64,000 bases of DNA from Symploca sp. SIO1C2. Lineage in GTDB: Bacteria > Cyanobacteriota > Cyanobacteriia > Cyanobacteriales > Coleofasciculaceae. The translations under genes and the position numbers were made by a program. The notes under the pieces are model-generated. The model ran no database searches and was not told the DNA's origin. It saw only the letters and a list, made by a program, of their open reading frames with translations. Positions 28,601 to 36,592 of this stretch are shown here, piece after piece (position 1 is the first letter of the stretch; each line of letters begins with the position of its first letter). The stretch is from assembly GCA_010672925.1 (NCBI GenBank), contig JAAHFP010000019.1:59234-123233 (forward strand), given 5' to 3'.

Positions 28601-29986
28601 CAGCAATTCCATCATTAGTGCTAAAGGTTCAGTCCATTTGAGATAATTCAAATAATCCCACTTCAACTGTTGATCACTGAGACTTGCCAATCGCTGCAAC
28701 AAATTTTCTGCCGTATAATACTCCAGAAGCAACTGATGGCAAAACCCAATTTGATTACTACCTGGATCTACTTGAATTAGGTGATAGTCGAGTAAATCTT
28801 GCAACCAGCGACGAGCATCATCATCTGGAGAAACTACCTTACCTCGCAAAAACTCTGTCAATTTTACCTTAGCTTCCTGCCGGGGAATGGCAACCATTAA
28901 CTCAGTCTTGGATTTCCCCTGAGTCATTACCCAAGCTAAATGTTGCAATAAATCCTGCCACCAATCCCGTGATTCTCTATAAGTGCAGACACCTTGCTTA
29001 AGCTGATAGTCATAAATCTCGGTAAAGCGGCGAAATACCGAACCCAAATTAGCAGGGATTTGGTTAGAGTTGTTAGCAAATACAGAGCAAAGCATCCATA
29101 ACAATAGCGGTGTTTCCCCAAACTCTCGCAAGCGACTACCCAACTGCTTGAGCATTTGCTTCCCCTGTTGTGGCAAATAGGCACAGACAAACCGCCGCAT
29201 CTGAGCTTCTGTCAGGGATTGCATCTCCAGTTTCTTGGTAATATTCAGGTCTCCCCCTACCCCCAAATCCCTTGTCGTAAATACCATTGGTGTATTGGGG
29301 TAGTCTTGACGAAACACCCTTACCTGCTGTCTAGCCTCTTCCGAAGGCAATTCATTAAATCCATCCAACAGCAGTAACAATCTTCCCTGATGCAGCCACT
29401 GTTTCAATATCTCCTTATCTACATCCAAGTTGGGCTGATGCTTAAGCAGAAATGCTTTTACCCTCTCCAACACCGAATGCTGATAATACCTCAACTCCAC
29501 CAACACCGGAATTCTCAAAAAATCCCTATCTCCCCATCTCCCAATCTCCGTGTCTCTTCCTCTTCCAATCTCCGCGTCTCCGCGTCCCCGCGTCCCCGCG
29601 TCTCTTCCTCTTCCAATCTCCGCGTCTCCGCGTCCCCGTGTCCCCGCGTCTTTTCCTCTCTCCGCTTCCTCCAATAACAACCGTACCAAAGCCGTCGATT
29701 TTCCGGAACCAGGACGACCTACCAACAGTACATGATTAGGGGCATATTTGCGCAATCCTTCAACAACCGCCAACCGCTCGATTTTTTCTTTTCCTTCTTC
29801 CCTCTCTTCCTGCTGTTGCTCAACCGTCTGCACCATCAAATCCAACAGTGGGGGAGATTGTTTTTGCTTATCCCGTTGTTTCCCCACCACATCCGTGAGG
29901 GTATAAAATTCCCACCATTGGGCGTATTCCTGGCAAATTGAATCAAAATAGGGATGTAACTGATTCTGATACTCGTTGTCAAACAC
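25628..29986 (-). CDS. NACHT-HEAT-caspase fusion protein
   Basis: A 1452-residue STAND-type protein. The NACHT ATPase has Walker A LVGRPGSGKST (residues 88-98) and Walker B LLLLLDGFNE (203-212). About 18 HEAT (PBS-type) repeats of 31 residues, consensus IGSDAAVTALINALEDSD..VR, run from about 515 to 1075. The C-terminal caspase domain (about 1120-1390) has catalytic His in VYYSGHGW (~1191) and Cys in IIDSCHAAG (~1241). It ends in a Gly/Asp/Asn-rich tail (IGDISGDKNKVNVGD). This fits a sensor (HEAT), switch (NACHT) and executioner (caspase). Two repeat-derived inserts disturb it: residues 111-155 beside Walker A and 1252-1279 right after the catalytic Cys. The role is inferred; no substrate is known. 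Confidence 0.9.
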   Translation of the reverse strand: MFDNEYQNQLHPYFDSICQEYAQWWEFYTLTDVVGKQRDKQKQSPPLLDLMVQTVEQQQEEREEGKEKIERLAVVEGLRKYAPNHVLLVGRPGSGKSTALVRLLLEEAERGKDAGTRGRGDAEIGRGRDAGTRGRGDAEIGRGRDTEIGRWGDRDFLRIPVLVELRYYQHSVLERVKAFLLKHQPNLDVDKEILKQWLHQGRLLLLLDGFNELPSEEARQQVRVFRQDYPNTPMVFTTRDLGVGGDLNITKKLEMQSLTEAQMRRFVCAYLPQQGKQMLKQLGSRLREFGETPLLLWMLCSVFANNSNQIPANLGSVFRRFTEIYDYQLKQGVCTYRESRDWWQDLLQHLAWVMTQGKSKTELMVAIPRQEAKVKLTEFLRGKVVSPDDDARRWLQDLLDYHLIQVDPGSNQIGFCHQLLLEYYTAENLLQRLASLSDQQLKWDYLNYLKWTEPLALMMELLEDQEQAVRVVKLALEVDWLLGARLAGEVKGKFQKKTVGLVIGLPLPRLLKVELARLTKSDEAIPELIKVLEDSKSWIRESGKNALVEIGSDAAVSVLINALEDSDYLVRRGVADALGQIGSDAAVSVLINALEDSDYLVRRGVADALGQIGSDAAVTALVHALEDSDDEVRRGVADALGQIGSDAAVTALVHALEDSNSDVRRRVADALEKIGSDIAVAALINALEDSDSDVRKSAAIALGKIGSDSAVTALINALKNSDPDVCSSVAIAIGIIGSNAAVTDLINTLENSGSDMRSKVAEILGKIGSDSAVTALINTLEDSDSDVRKSAVDALGEIGSDSAITALINALEDSDSDVRKSAAIALGKIGSDSAITALINALKNSDFMVRSGSANALDKIGSDVAVPALINALENSDFVVCSSAANVLEKIGSDSAVIALINALEHSESDVRWSAAIALGRIGSDVAINALINTLADSDYVVLWSAADALGQIDSHTAVTALINSLKHSDPDVRSSAAEALGKIGSDAAVPTLINALEDSDFFVRSSVAGALGKIGSDAAVPALINALGDSSYDVRSSVAGALGQIGSDIAIPKLIKKLQDHNFATDNGEYILNRTIKALNTIQQSCQYYRAPPKFTMPNSLSHNYALLIGVGESANYPQWSLPVTVKDTLALKSLLTDPNLCGYVDDEQHLRLLNDAIATKESILSNLNWLQQQAAADSEATVLVYYSGHGWLDNVTGKYYLIPHDVEPFDIPNSALPADTFTEVLQQIPAQRLLVIIDSCHAAGMATAKNDVRAKHLSDNLSTKPNMHHPNALPSNAGNKHLKLPGNFLPTALPKDLIDKLKQGTGRAVFTSSTGEQQSWIRPDDTMSIYTFHFLEALQGAGNQPGDQVVTVSNLMNYVGKTVPDSAKQLCQAEQTPFFDFATEDFPVALLHGGKGMPQQGWDKVKAEAQERISQIGDISGDKNKVNVGDRNTTISIGTAGDIKIGDISS
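26158..26228. repeat. Palindromic repeat inside caspase domain
   Basis: Arms GGGCAAAGCATTTG and CAAATGCTTTGCCC form a 14-bp perfect stem around a ~43-nt loop. It belongs to the same family as the intergenic copy at 53763-53835 (arms GGGCGAAGCATTTG). It is translated as an extra segment in the protein. Confidence 0.8.
26830..28440. repeat. 93-bp tandem repeat array (HEAT-encoding)
   Basis: About 17 copies of a 93-bp unit lie within the NACHT-caspase gene. The two units at about 28155-28250 and 28250-28345 are essentially identical in DNA, as expected from recent unequal crossover. Opposite-strand open frames here are shadows. Confidence 0.9.
29525..29660. repeat. CGCGTCTC/CGCGTCCC octamer tract inside NACHT-caspase gene
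   Basis: Imperfect 8-bp units (CGCGTCTC, CGCGTCCC) and TCTTCCTCTTCCAATCTC blocks repeat several times. Similar tracts are intergenic at 33106-33138 and 51038-51073. Here it encodes Gly/Arg/Asp-rich residues 111-155. Confidence 0.85.
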
Positions 29987-30180
29987 GCCCTACACCTGGA
30001 GCAACTGAACTGGGGAATGCGATGCTATTTTAGCTTACAATCTCTCCCACTGTTCAGATCCCCGACTTCTTGAAGGATAATGATTAAGGATTCATAGTTA
30101 GTGAAAGTATAGTCAAATATAGACAGACTGAATTTCATTTCAGAAATTCCTTTCACTTTCACTTTGAGAGATTAATTCTC

Positions 30181-30321
30181 CTAGGGTGAACTACGCACCT
30201 CTGGTATCCCATAGCGAGTAAACGCATTTGGGAATGCTTTTCGTAAAATATTATAATAGCCCATTAAATCCGCTTGACAGAGAAATCCAACCTTTGGCCG
30301 AGCATATTCTGAAAGCTTCAT
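30181..30321 (-). pseudogene. IS607/TnpB-type insertion sequence remnant
   Basis: A 46-codon frame starts MKLSEYAR, the typical N-terminus of an IS607 serine recombinase. It then switches to QADLMGYYNILRKAFPNAF and ends YGIPEVRSSP, which resembles the extreme C-terminus of cyanobacterial TnpB proteins (ADLVGA.NILRK). The middle of both genes is gone, leaving an internally deleted relic. Short flanking repeat TGACATCATGACATAAATGA lies upstream. Identification is by motif only. The rest of 29987-30466 holds no gene: a partial CCCCGACTTCTT palindrome near 30060 and the palindrome listed next. Confidence 0.5.
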
Positions 30322-30427
30322 GTTGACATGATGACATAAATGACTAGTTTTGACTAGATTTTTATTAAAACTTTACGATACCAAACCCAGGTTAGTTACC
30401 CCCGTTTTGAGCAAGCCGCGAAAAACC

Positions 30428-30457
30428 TGTAGAGACGTTGCATGCAACGTCTCTACA
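30428..30457. repeat. Perfect 30-bp palindrome (TGTAGAGACGTTGCA core arm)
   Basis: TGTAGAGACGTTGCA followed by its exact complement; an identical copy lies at 61384-61413 and a looped relative at 34534-34587. It sits 10 nt after the rsr stop codon and may act as terminator, but the exact second copy marks it as a dispersed element. Confidence 0.9.
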
Positions 30458-30466
30458 GAGATATCA

Positions 30467-32101
<1,635 letters not shown>

Positions 32102-32115
32102 GGCAACAATTGCTA

Positions 32116-32421
32116 TTAGTTCCAGGAAACTTGGTCACTGACTGTTTCTAGATTATTTTTAACCCAGAAGAAGTTATGACCATTGTCATCAAGAGCAATT
32201 TCCTGACGAGTAGGTAGTTCTGTCAAAACTACATCCAATTTGTTTAATTCTGATAAATTACTTGATGTCAGATTAACTGGATCTGGTGAGTAGGTAAATG
32301 TTTTGACTACTGCAATATTCACACCAAAAACCTCTTCAATTTGTTTAACCAGTTCAGTTACTTCGGTGCTGTTTAAAGATTGTAACTGTTCTATAATTTG
32401 CCGAGTTTTAGTAGACATCAT
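32116..32421 (-). CDS. L7/L12-like small protein (N-terminal dimerisation domain, truncated C-terminal domain)
   Basis: A 101-residue protein. Residues 1-33 (MMSTKTRQIIEQLQSLNSTEVTELVKQIEEVFGVN) closely follow the L7/L12 N-terminal domain pattern L..L..LT..E..ELVKQIEE.FGV. After a hinge, LNKLDVVLTELP matches only the first strand of the L7/L12 C-terminal domain, and the rest diverges. A GGAGGG 6 nt upstream of a double ATG fixes the start. It lies 30 nt after Y RNA B and about 215 nt upstream of rsr, on the same strand. It is probably an L7/L12 paralogue; whether it binds ribosomes or Rsr is unknown. Confidence 0.72.
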   Translation of the reverse strand: MMSTKTRQIIEQLQSLNSTEVTELVKQIEEVFGVNIAVVKTFTYSPDPVNLTSSNLSELNKLDVVLTELPTRQEIALDDNGHNFFWVKNNLETVSDQVSWN

Positions 32422-32451
32422 ACACCCTCCGACGAAGGTTGAAAAATGCTC

Positions 32452-32585
32452 AAAGCTAACGCGCAAGTTGAGAAAGCTGTTGTTTCATACGCAGGATTTG
32501 AACCTGCATGAACTTGAGCTCGAATCAAGCGCCTTTACCAATTTGGCGAGTATGTAAGCTTTTTCGGTTAGGGCGCGTTAGCTTT
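32452..32585 (-). ncRNA. Y RNA-like RNA B with canonical-order tRNA-like cloverleaf
   Basis: Outer stem: 13 bp perfect (32585-32573 with 32464-32452). Then an internal loop (CCTAACC / TCAACTT) shared with RNA A, and a 6-bp helix (AAAGCT/AGCTTT). The helix leads to a complete cloverleaf read 5' to 3'. The acceptor pairs 32556-32550 with 32490-32484 (6 of 7 pairs). U8 is present, and the D-arm GCC..GGC has GG in its loop. The anticodon stem CTTGA/TCAAG has a 7-nt loop TTCGAGC (anticodon position CGA), followed by a 5-nt variable loop and T-arm GCAGG-TTCAAAT-CCTGC. There is no CCA, and the acceptor end continues into the Y stem. It lies just upstream of the L7/L12-like gene and rsr. Confidence 0.8.
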
Positions 32586-32586
32586 A

Positions 32587-32715
32587 AAAAAGGTGGTAGG
32601 TGATAGGTGGTAGGTGTTATATCAAGTTCGGATAAATAGTGATAATTCCTTTCTTCCTTCCCTTCTGCCTTCTGCCCTCTGCCCTCTGCCCTCTGCCTTT
32701 TGCTATACCTGGTTT
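32587..32715. repeat. Repeat cluster between the two Y RNA genes
   Basis: GGTGGTAGGTG heptamers, the dispersed TATCAAGTTCGG..AATAGTGATAATTCC block and a long TTCTGCC/CTCTGCC tract ending TTTTGCTATA. The same block lies at 17419, 17600, 50910 (reverse) and inside the kinase gene near 59525. No gene is called here. Confidence 0.85.
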
Positions 32716-32733
32716 TTTGAGGGTAAAATATGC

Positions 32734-32868
32734 CCGCGCAAGTTGGTAAAGCGGTTGACACTCTGACTGCTCTACCACTGAGCTACAGCTTCTTTAACGA
32801 AGCTGGTAGGATTTGAACCTACGACCGATCAGTTGAACTGTGTGTAAGCTTTACAGGTTAGGGCGCGG
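32734..32868 (-). ncRNA. Y RNA-like RNA A with permuted tRNA-like domain (YrlA-type)
   Basis: Ends pair CCGCGC (32868-32863) with GCGCGG (32739-32734). A CCTAACCT/CCAACTT internal loop follows, then the 7-bp helix GTAAAGC/GCTTTAC. Inside is a circularly permuted tRNA. The anticodon-stem strand is CTGAT, followed by a 5-nt variable loop. The T-arm is GTAGG-TTCAAAT-CCTAC. The acceptor strand CAGCTTC (32805-32799) has loop GTTAAA and partner GAAGCTG (32792-32786), 7 perfect pairs. Then come UA and the D-arm GCTCAGTGGTAGAGC, and finally GTCAG, which closes the anticodon stem. This is the layout described for YrlA. It is transcribed toward rsr; a T-rich stretch (TATTTT) follows the 3' stem. Confidence 0.88.
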
Positions 32869-32869
32869 A

Positions 32870-33152
32870 CAAAATATTGACAATTTTTGCCTTAGACTAC
32901 TTTAGGAGAGACAATTAAGCGATCGCTTACATCGCGAAGAATTACAGTCCATGAGACCATTAGATCGAAAGCCTGCTGAATGCTTGCATAATTTAATACT
33001 ACATACATAATACATGGATGTCAAGGGTCTAGTCAAAACAGTTCCCACTCCCTTCCCAATTACCTTCGTGTCTGGGTGAACAACATTTTCGTGGGATTTC
33101 CATTCTCCGCGTCCCCGCGTCCCCGCGTCCCCGCGTCTAGTTATCATTTCCT
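32870..33152. other. Upstream region of the Y RNA locus
   Basis: It should contain the promoter of the Y RNA/rsr transcript; an AATATTTTG near 32872-32880 could be a -10 element but no convincing -35 was seen. A CGCGTCCC octamer tract lies at 33106-33138. No gene was seen. Confidence 0.4.
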
Positions 33153-34490
33153 TTGCTCACCCTTCGTGTCCTTTGTGCCTTTGTGGTTCCTTCAATCAAG
33201 ATTCCTAACCTAACCCCCAACCAACGTCCCCTAGCCATCGATTTATTTGCCGGAGTTGGTGGATTTTCCCTAGGCATTGAGCAGGCCGGATTTGATATAG
33301 CAGTTGCGGTTGAACAAGACCCAATTCATGCAGCGGTGTATGGCTTCAATTTCCCCCACACCAGAGTTTTATGTAAAGACATAGCTCAACTGTCTACTCA
33401 AGAAATTCAGGAAGCGGTGGGACAATGGGCAACTGATAACGGACGACCAAGTAACAATCAAATTGATTTAGTCATTGGCGGGCCTCCTTGCCAAGGATTC
33501 TCTAACATCGGTAAACGCCAGCTTGATGATGCCCGTAACCAGTTAGTGTTCGAGTTTTGTCGCTTGGTGAAGGAACTCCAACCCCGTTACTTTATTATGG
33601 AGAATGTCTCTGGCCTTTATCAGAAGAAATACCAGACTCTCTTCGAGCAATTGCTCAATAAATTTCAAGCAGCAGGCTACACCATAACGGAGCCAGTTCA
33701 ACTGTTAAACGCTGCCAGCTTTGGTGTACCCCAAAAGCGAAGGCGATTATTTATCCTAGGAACTCAGGTGGGGATAGGTAAGCTAGCTTATCCTGAACCA
33801 AAACTTACCCAAAAGTCTCAATACTTAACAGTCAGGGATGCGATCGCGGATTTACCCAATCTAGATGATTTTACCGAACTTCAGAAAAACGATACTGTTC
33901 AATTAACTCCACAACAGGTGAGTCTGCTCAAGGCTCGAGCTATGCCTTATGTTGAAAAGCTGCGGGATGACATAATTACTGAAAAAGACAACTTTGCCTA
34001 TCCTCGCGACTGGAACCCTGAACTATTAACTAGCTCAATGCAAACTCAACACAATCAGACTTCCATTGAGCGCTTTGAGAATACTTTACCAGGAACTGTA
34101 GAACCAATCAGTCGCTTACGACGCTTAAATTGGGAGCAACCTTGTCATACCCTCAGGGCTGGTACTGGCAAAGAGCGTGGTAGTTATACTTCTCCCCGCC
34201 CTATTCATCCCCAGTACCCACGAGTCATTTCTGTGCGGGAAGCGGCAAGGCTACACTCATTTCCTGACTGGTTCCGCTTTCACAGAACCAAGTGGCACGG
34301 ATTCCGTCAGGTAGGCAATGCTGTACCACCACTTTTAGGGCGAGTATTGGGTAGGCAAGTTATAGCGGCGCTGCAAGTTGAGCCATCGGTGCCAATAATA
34401 GATCGTTTAGCTCTTGGAGACCCTCAACTGCTCCGGTTCGATCTTTCTCAAGCATCACAGTATTGGCAGGGAGAAGACATTGTAAAATAA
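33153..34490 (+). CDS. DNA (cytosine-5) methyltransferase
   Basis: All core C5-MTase motifs are present: I (IDLFAGVGGFSLG), II/III region (VAVEQDPIHAAVYGFNFP), IV with the catalytic Cys in GGPPCQGFSNIGKRQLDDARNQL (about residue 110), VI (FIMENVSG), VIII (PQKRRRLFILG), and IX-X (REAARLHSFPDWF, QVGNAVPP). The target-recognition region lies between about 240 and 330. No restriction nuclease is adjacent, so it looks like an orphan. There is no ATG before motif I: the first codons (TTG at 33153, GTG at 33183) fall in repeat-like sequence (TTCGTGTCCTTTGTGCCTTTG), so the true start is uncertain and may have been replaced. Confidence 0.9.
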   Translation: MLTLRVLCAFVVPSIKIPNLTPNQRPLAIDLFAGVGGFSLGIEQAGFDIAVAVEQDPIHAAVYGFNFPHTRVLCKDIAQLSTQEIQEAVGQWATDNGRPSNNQIDLVIGGPPCQGFSNIGKRQLDDARNQLVFEFCRLVKELQPRYFIMENVSGLYQKKYQTLFEQLLNKFQAAGYTITEPVQLLNAASFGVPQKRRRLFILGTQVGIGKLAYPEPKLTQKSQYLTVRDAIADLPNLDDFTELQKNDTVQLTPQQVSLLKARAMPYVEKLRDDIITEKDNFAYPRDWNPELLTSSMQTQHNQTSIERFENTLPGTVEPISRLRRLNWEQPCHTLRAGTGKERGSYTSPRPIHPQYPRVISVREAARLHSFPDWFRFHRTKWHGFRQVGNAVPPLLGRVLGRQVIAALQVEPSVPIIDRLALGDPQLLRFDLSQASQYWQGEDIVK

Positions 34491-34498
34491 TCTTACAT

Positions 34499-34636
34499 CA
34501 AATCCGGTATCGATATACCTGCTATGCCCACATTGTAGAGACGCGCCTGCCGAAGGATGCCCGTAGGGCTGTTGGCGCGTCTCTACAGGGATTTCACAGT
34601 TTGCTCAAAACGGCTCTATCGTAACCGGATTTGGTA
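34499..34636. mobile_element. MITE-like element with AAATCCGGT ends
   Basis: Terminal inverted repeats: CAAATCCGGTATCGATA on the left and TATCGTAACCGGATTTGGTA on the right. Inside is a 14-bp stem TGTAGAGACGCGCC/GGCGCGTCTCTACA around a variable loop. Related ends and palindromes occur at 30368-30457 and 61350-61640. It has no coding capacity. Confidence 0.7.
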
Positions 34637-34688
34637 TTACACTGCTCAACTTAAACGTTATCCCGCTTGAACTCAATAATCCAGTTTG

Positions 34689-35216
34689 ATGCGTCTTGAA
34701 GTTGAACAGGTAGTCCAGAACCTCTCACTACTGGTTATACTCTGCGAGTTCGACCCTGTCGTTATTGGCACTCCACCACTTGGGCTCGAACTAGAAACCA
34801 GTGACATAGACATCGCCTGCTCAGCCAAAGATCTAGCCCGTTTCCAAAAGGTCACATCAACCGAACTCAGCAAATTTGACTGTTTTCAATGCCGTCATGC
34901 TACCTGGCAAAACCAAAAATCCGTGATTGTTCAATTTCACGCATACGACTGGGATATTGAACTGTTCTGTCAAACGATTCCGACAAATCAACAGTGGGGC
35001 GTTCGACATTTCAAAATCGAACAACGACTCCTCAATATCGAACCAAAGTTAAGAGGTGTTGTATTACGGCTCAAGCAAATGGGGCTGAAAACAGAACCAG
35101 CATTTGTGCACGCCCTTGGTTTACCAGGAGATCCTTACTCCTCAATCTTAGAACTTGAAAATTTGAGTAACGACGAATTAGCCCATTTGATTGCCCGCTG
35201 CTCCAACAGACTCTAA
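34689..35216 (+). CDS. DUF4269-type nucleotidyltransferase-fold protein
   Basis: A 175-residue protein matching DUF4269 in its key stretch VVIGTPPLGLELETSDIDIAC. This resembles the nucleotidyltransferase active site (G-T/S then D-x-D in SDIDIAC). Later features are SVIVQFHAYDWDIELFCQ, the Asp/Glu strand, and QQWGVRHFKIEQRLL. The C-terminal half is helical (KLRGVVLRLKQMGLKTEPAF). The N-terminus seems some 20 residues shorter than the family average, and the start lies next to a MITE, so truncation is possible. Function unknown; MNT-like transferase activity is inference. Confidence 0.75.
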   Translation: MRLEVEQVVQNLSLLVILCEFDPVVIGTPPLGLELETSDIDIACSAKDLARFQKVTSTELSKFDCFQCRHATWQNQKSVIVQFHAYDWDIELFCQTIPTNQQWGVRHFKIEQRLLNIEPKLRGVVLRLKQMGLKTEPAFVHALGLPGDPYSSILELENLSNDELAHLIARCSNRL

Positions 35217-35491
35217 TTCTGTCTATTTACTTATCTCCCAAGGGAGATTCACAGAAAACCTTGAGTTGAGATACTAAATCTTGAGGAAAAGGCTAATCTG
35301 TTATTTTTTCTACACAACAATAAACGAGACATAGCATACCTAGACTACTATAGCAGTGATTGAAGTCACTGAACAATAACAAAGTTGCTACCTTGTTTTT
35401 TATTTATTCATCACTAAAACCCTCATTTTGCGATCACGGCAGAGCTCCGTAATATTACTGATAATAAAAGGAGAGATTGGGTTGATGACTG

Positions 35492-35698
35492 ATGAAAATT
35501 AATCAAATTTGCTTACCAAAATTTCCAGTTGAGCACATTGCAAATCGGATCCTTAGTCTTCGCAAAATAACTCGCATTGATCAGCAGCTGTTCATGTCAT
35601 CTGTATTGTCAAAGACATCACTTTCTCCAGAGGAAAAAATTCTCGTTGAACAAGTGTATCAGGGGCTGAGTAATGGGTTTATCAGAGTGGTAGAGTAA
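35492..35698 (+). CDS. Small hypothetical protein (68 residues)
   Basis: Encodes MKINQICLPKFPVEHIANRI then a helical region with KISR-like basic spots and LSPEEKILVEQVYQGLSNGFIRVVE. Composition and the GGAGAG about 20 nt upstream are consistent with a real gene, but no family is recognised. It may be a small regulatory protein. The preceding 275 bp (35217-35491) show nothing else. Confidence 0.5.
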   Translation: MKINQICLPKFPVEHIANRILSLRKITRIDQQLFMSSVLSKTSLSPEEKILVEQVYQGLSNGFIRVVE

Positions 35699-35699
35699 C

Positions 35700-35836
35700 G
35701 TCAATCAATTTTAGATTTTAGATTTTAGATTTTAGATTGACCCCATGTCTAAAGCCAGGGGCTTGGAATAATGATAGAATCTTTGTTTTTTCCACGGATA
35801 AATCCGGGGGCTTGTATCCTTGTTTTTTTCGGTCAG
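35700..35836. repeat. TTTTAGA repeat element, long form
   Basis: Starts GTCAATCAATTTTAGATTTT, with ATTTTAG heptamers, then CCCCATGTCTAAAGCCAGGG. The copy at 41580-41666 is identical except that it lacks 49 bp (35766-35814) flanked here by GGGGCTTG direct repeats. The stop codon of the GNAT gene lies at its right edge. Confidence 0.9.
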
Positions 35837-36393
35837 ATTGAGCGGTGGAGGTTGGAAAACGCTTGGTTACTGCTCAGGCGATACAAGACATGCCTTTGGA
35901 GAGGATGATTTGATGGCAAGCTAGGGTGGTCAAAATCGTCAGCCTCTTGATAAGTCATGCCAAGCCTTTTCATCACAGCAATTGAGCGTAAATTTGACTG
36001 TGCTGTAAATGAAACAATCTCAGTCAAACCGATAACTTCAAATCCATAGCTAATAGCTTTTTTGGCTCCTTCTGTAGCATAGCCTTTACCCCAAAATGCT
36101 TTTGCTAACCGCCAGCCAACCTCAACCGCTGGGGTGAAATGAGCCTGAAAGGTTGGCACACTTAGTCCAATCAACCCAATGAAAGCTCCTGTTGTTCGCT
36201 CTTCTATTGCCCACAAACCGAATCCATGAACTTGATGATGGTTCTTAATTCGCTCAATCAGTGCCTCTGATTCTTGCCAAGATAGAGTTGCTGGGAAATA
36301 TTGCATCACTTCGGCATCAGCATTCATTTGGGCAAAAGGTACAAGATCAGATGGTTGCCAACCTCTCAAAGTCAGACGTTTAGTTTGAAGCAT
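35833..36393 (-). CDS. GNAT-family N-acetyltransferase (RimJ/RimL type)
   Basis: A 186-residue acyl-CoA transferase. The N-terminal TKRLTLRGWQPSDLVPFAQMNAD is typical. The acetyl-CoA loop is in GWRLAKAFWGKGYATEGAKKAISYGFE, and SNLRSIAVMKRLGM is the conserved C-terminal motif. Substrate could be a protein N-terminus or small amine; sequence does not decide. The stop codon and last residues lie at the edge of the TTTTAGA repeat element, which may have altered the C-terminal tail (SNLHRSI). Confidence 0.9.
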   Translation of the reverse strand: MLQTKRLTLRGWQPSDLVPFAQMNADAEVMQYFPATLSWQESEALIERIKNHHQVHGFGLWAIEERTTGAFIGLIGLSVPTFQAHFTPAVEVGWRLAKAFWGKGYATEGAKKAISYGFEVIGLTEIVSFTAQSNLRSIAVMKRLGMTYQEADDFDHPSLPSNHPLQRHVLYRLSSNQAFSNLHRSI

Positions 36394-36493
36394 ATCATTA
36401 GAGTTTAGGAGTAATTTGTTAATTGGTTCGCTTGTGCAATTAATAAGTAATAAGTGAAGATTTATTTAGAAGCTATAAGTATCTCTGAAGAGC

Positions 36494-36528
36494 AAAAACC
36501 GCCATTTTCACAAAACAGCGGCTTTTTT
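36494..36528 (-). terminator. Terminator of the psbEFLJ operon
   Basis: AAAAACCGC pairs with GCGGCTTTTT (one bulged base) around a 15-nt loop, 65 nt beyond psbJ, with T-runs on both strands. Position and structure fit an intrinsic terminator for psbEFLJ. Confidence 0.65.
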
Positions 36529-36592
36529 CACTATTTAGTTAATAAATGAGTATTACAGTATTTACCTGTTAAACTCAGTTTTTTGCTGATTC

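Noticed and set aside
32525..32761. 78-codon minus-strand frame
   Set aside because: Covers Y RNA sequence and repeat block; only the repeat gives the open frame.
32452..32868. Two ordinary tRNA genes
   Set aside because: RNA A is circularly permuted and RNA B's acceptor end runs into a long outer stem without CCA; both share Y-stem sequences and sit by rsr. A plain tRNA reading ignores 13-bp and 6+7-bp flanking stems.
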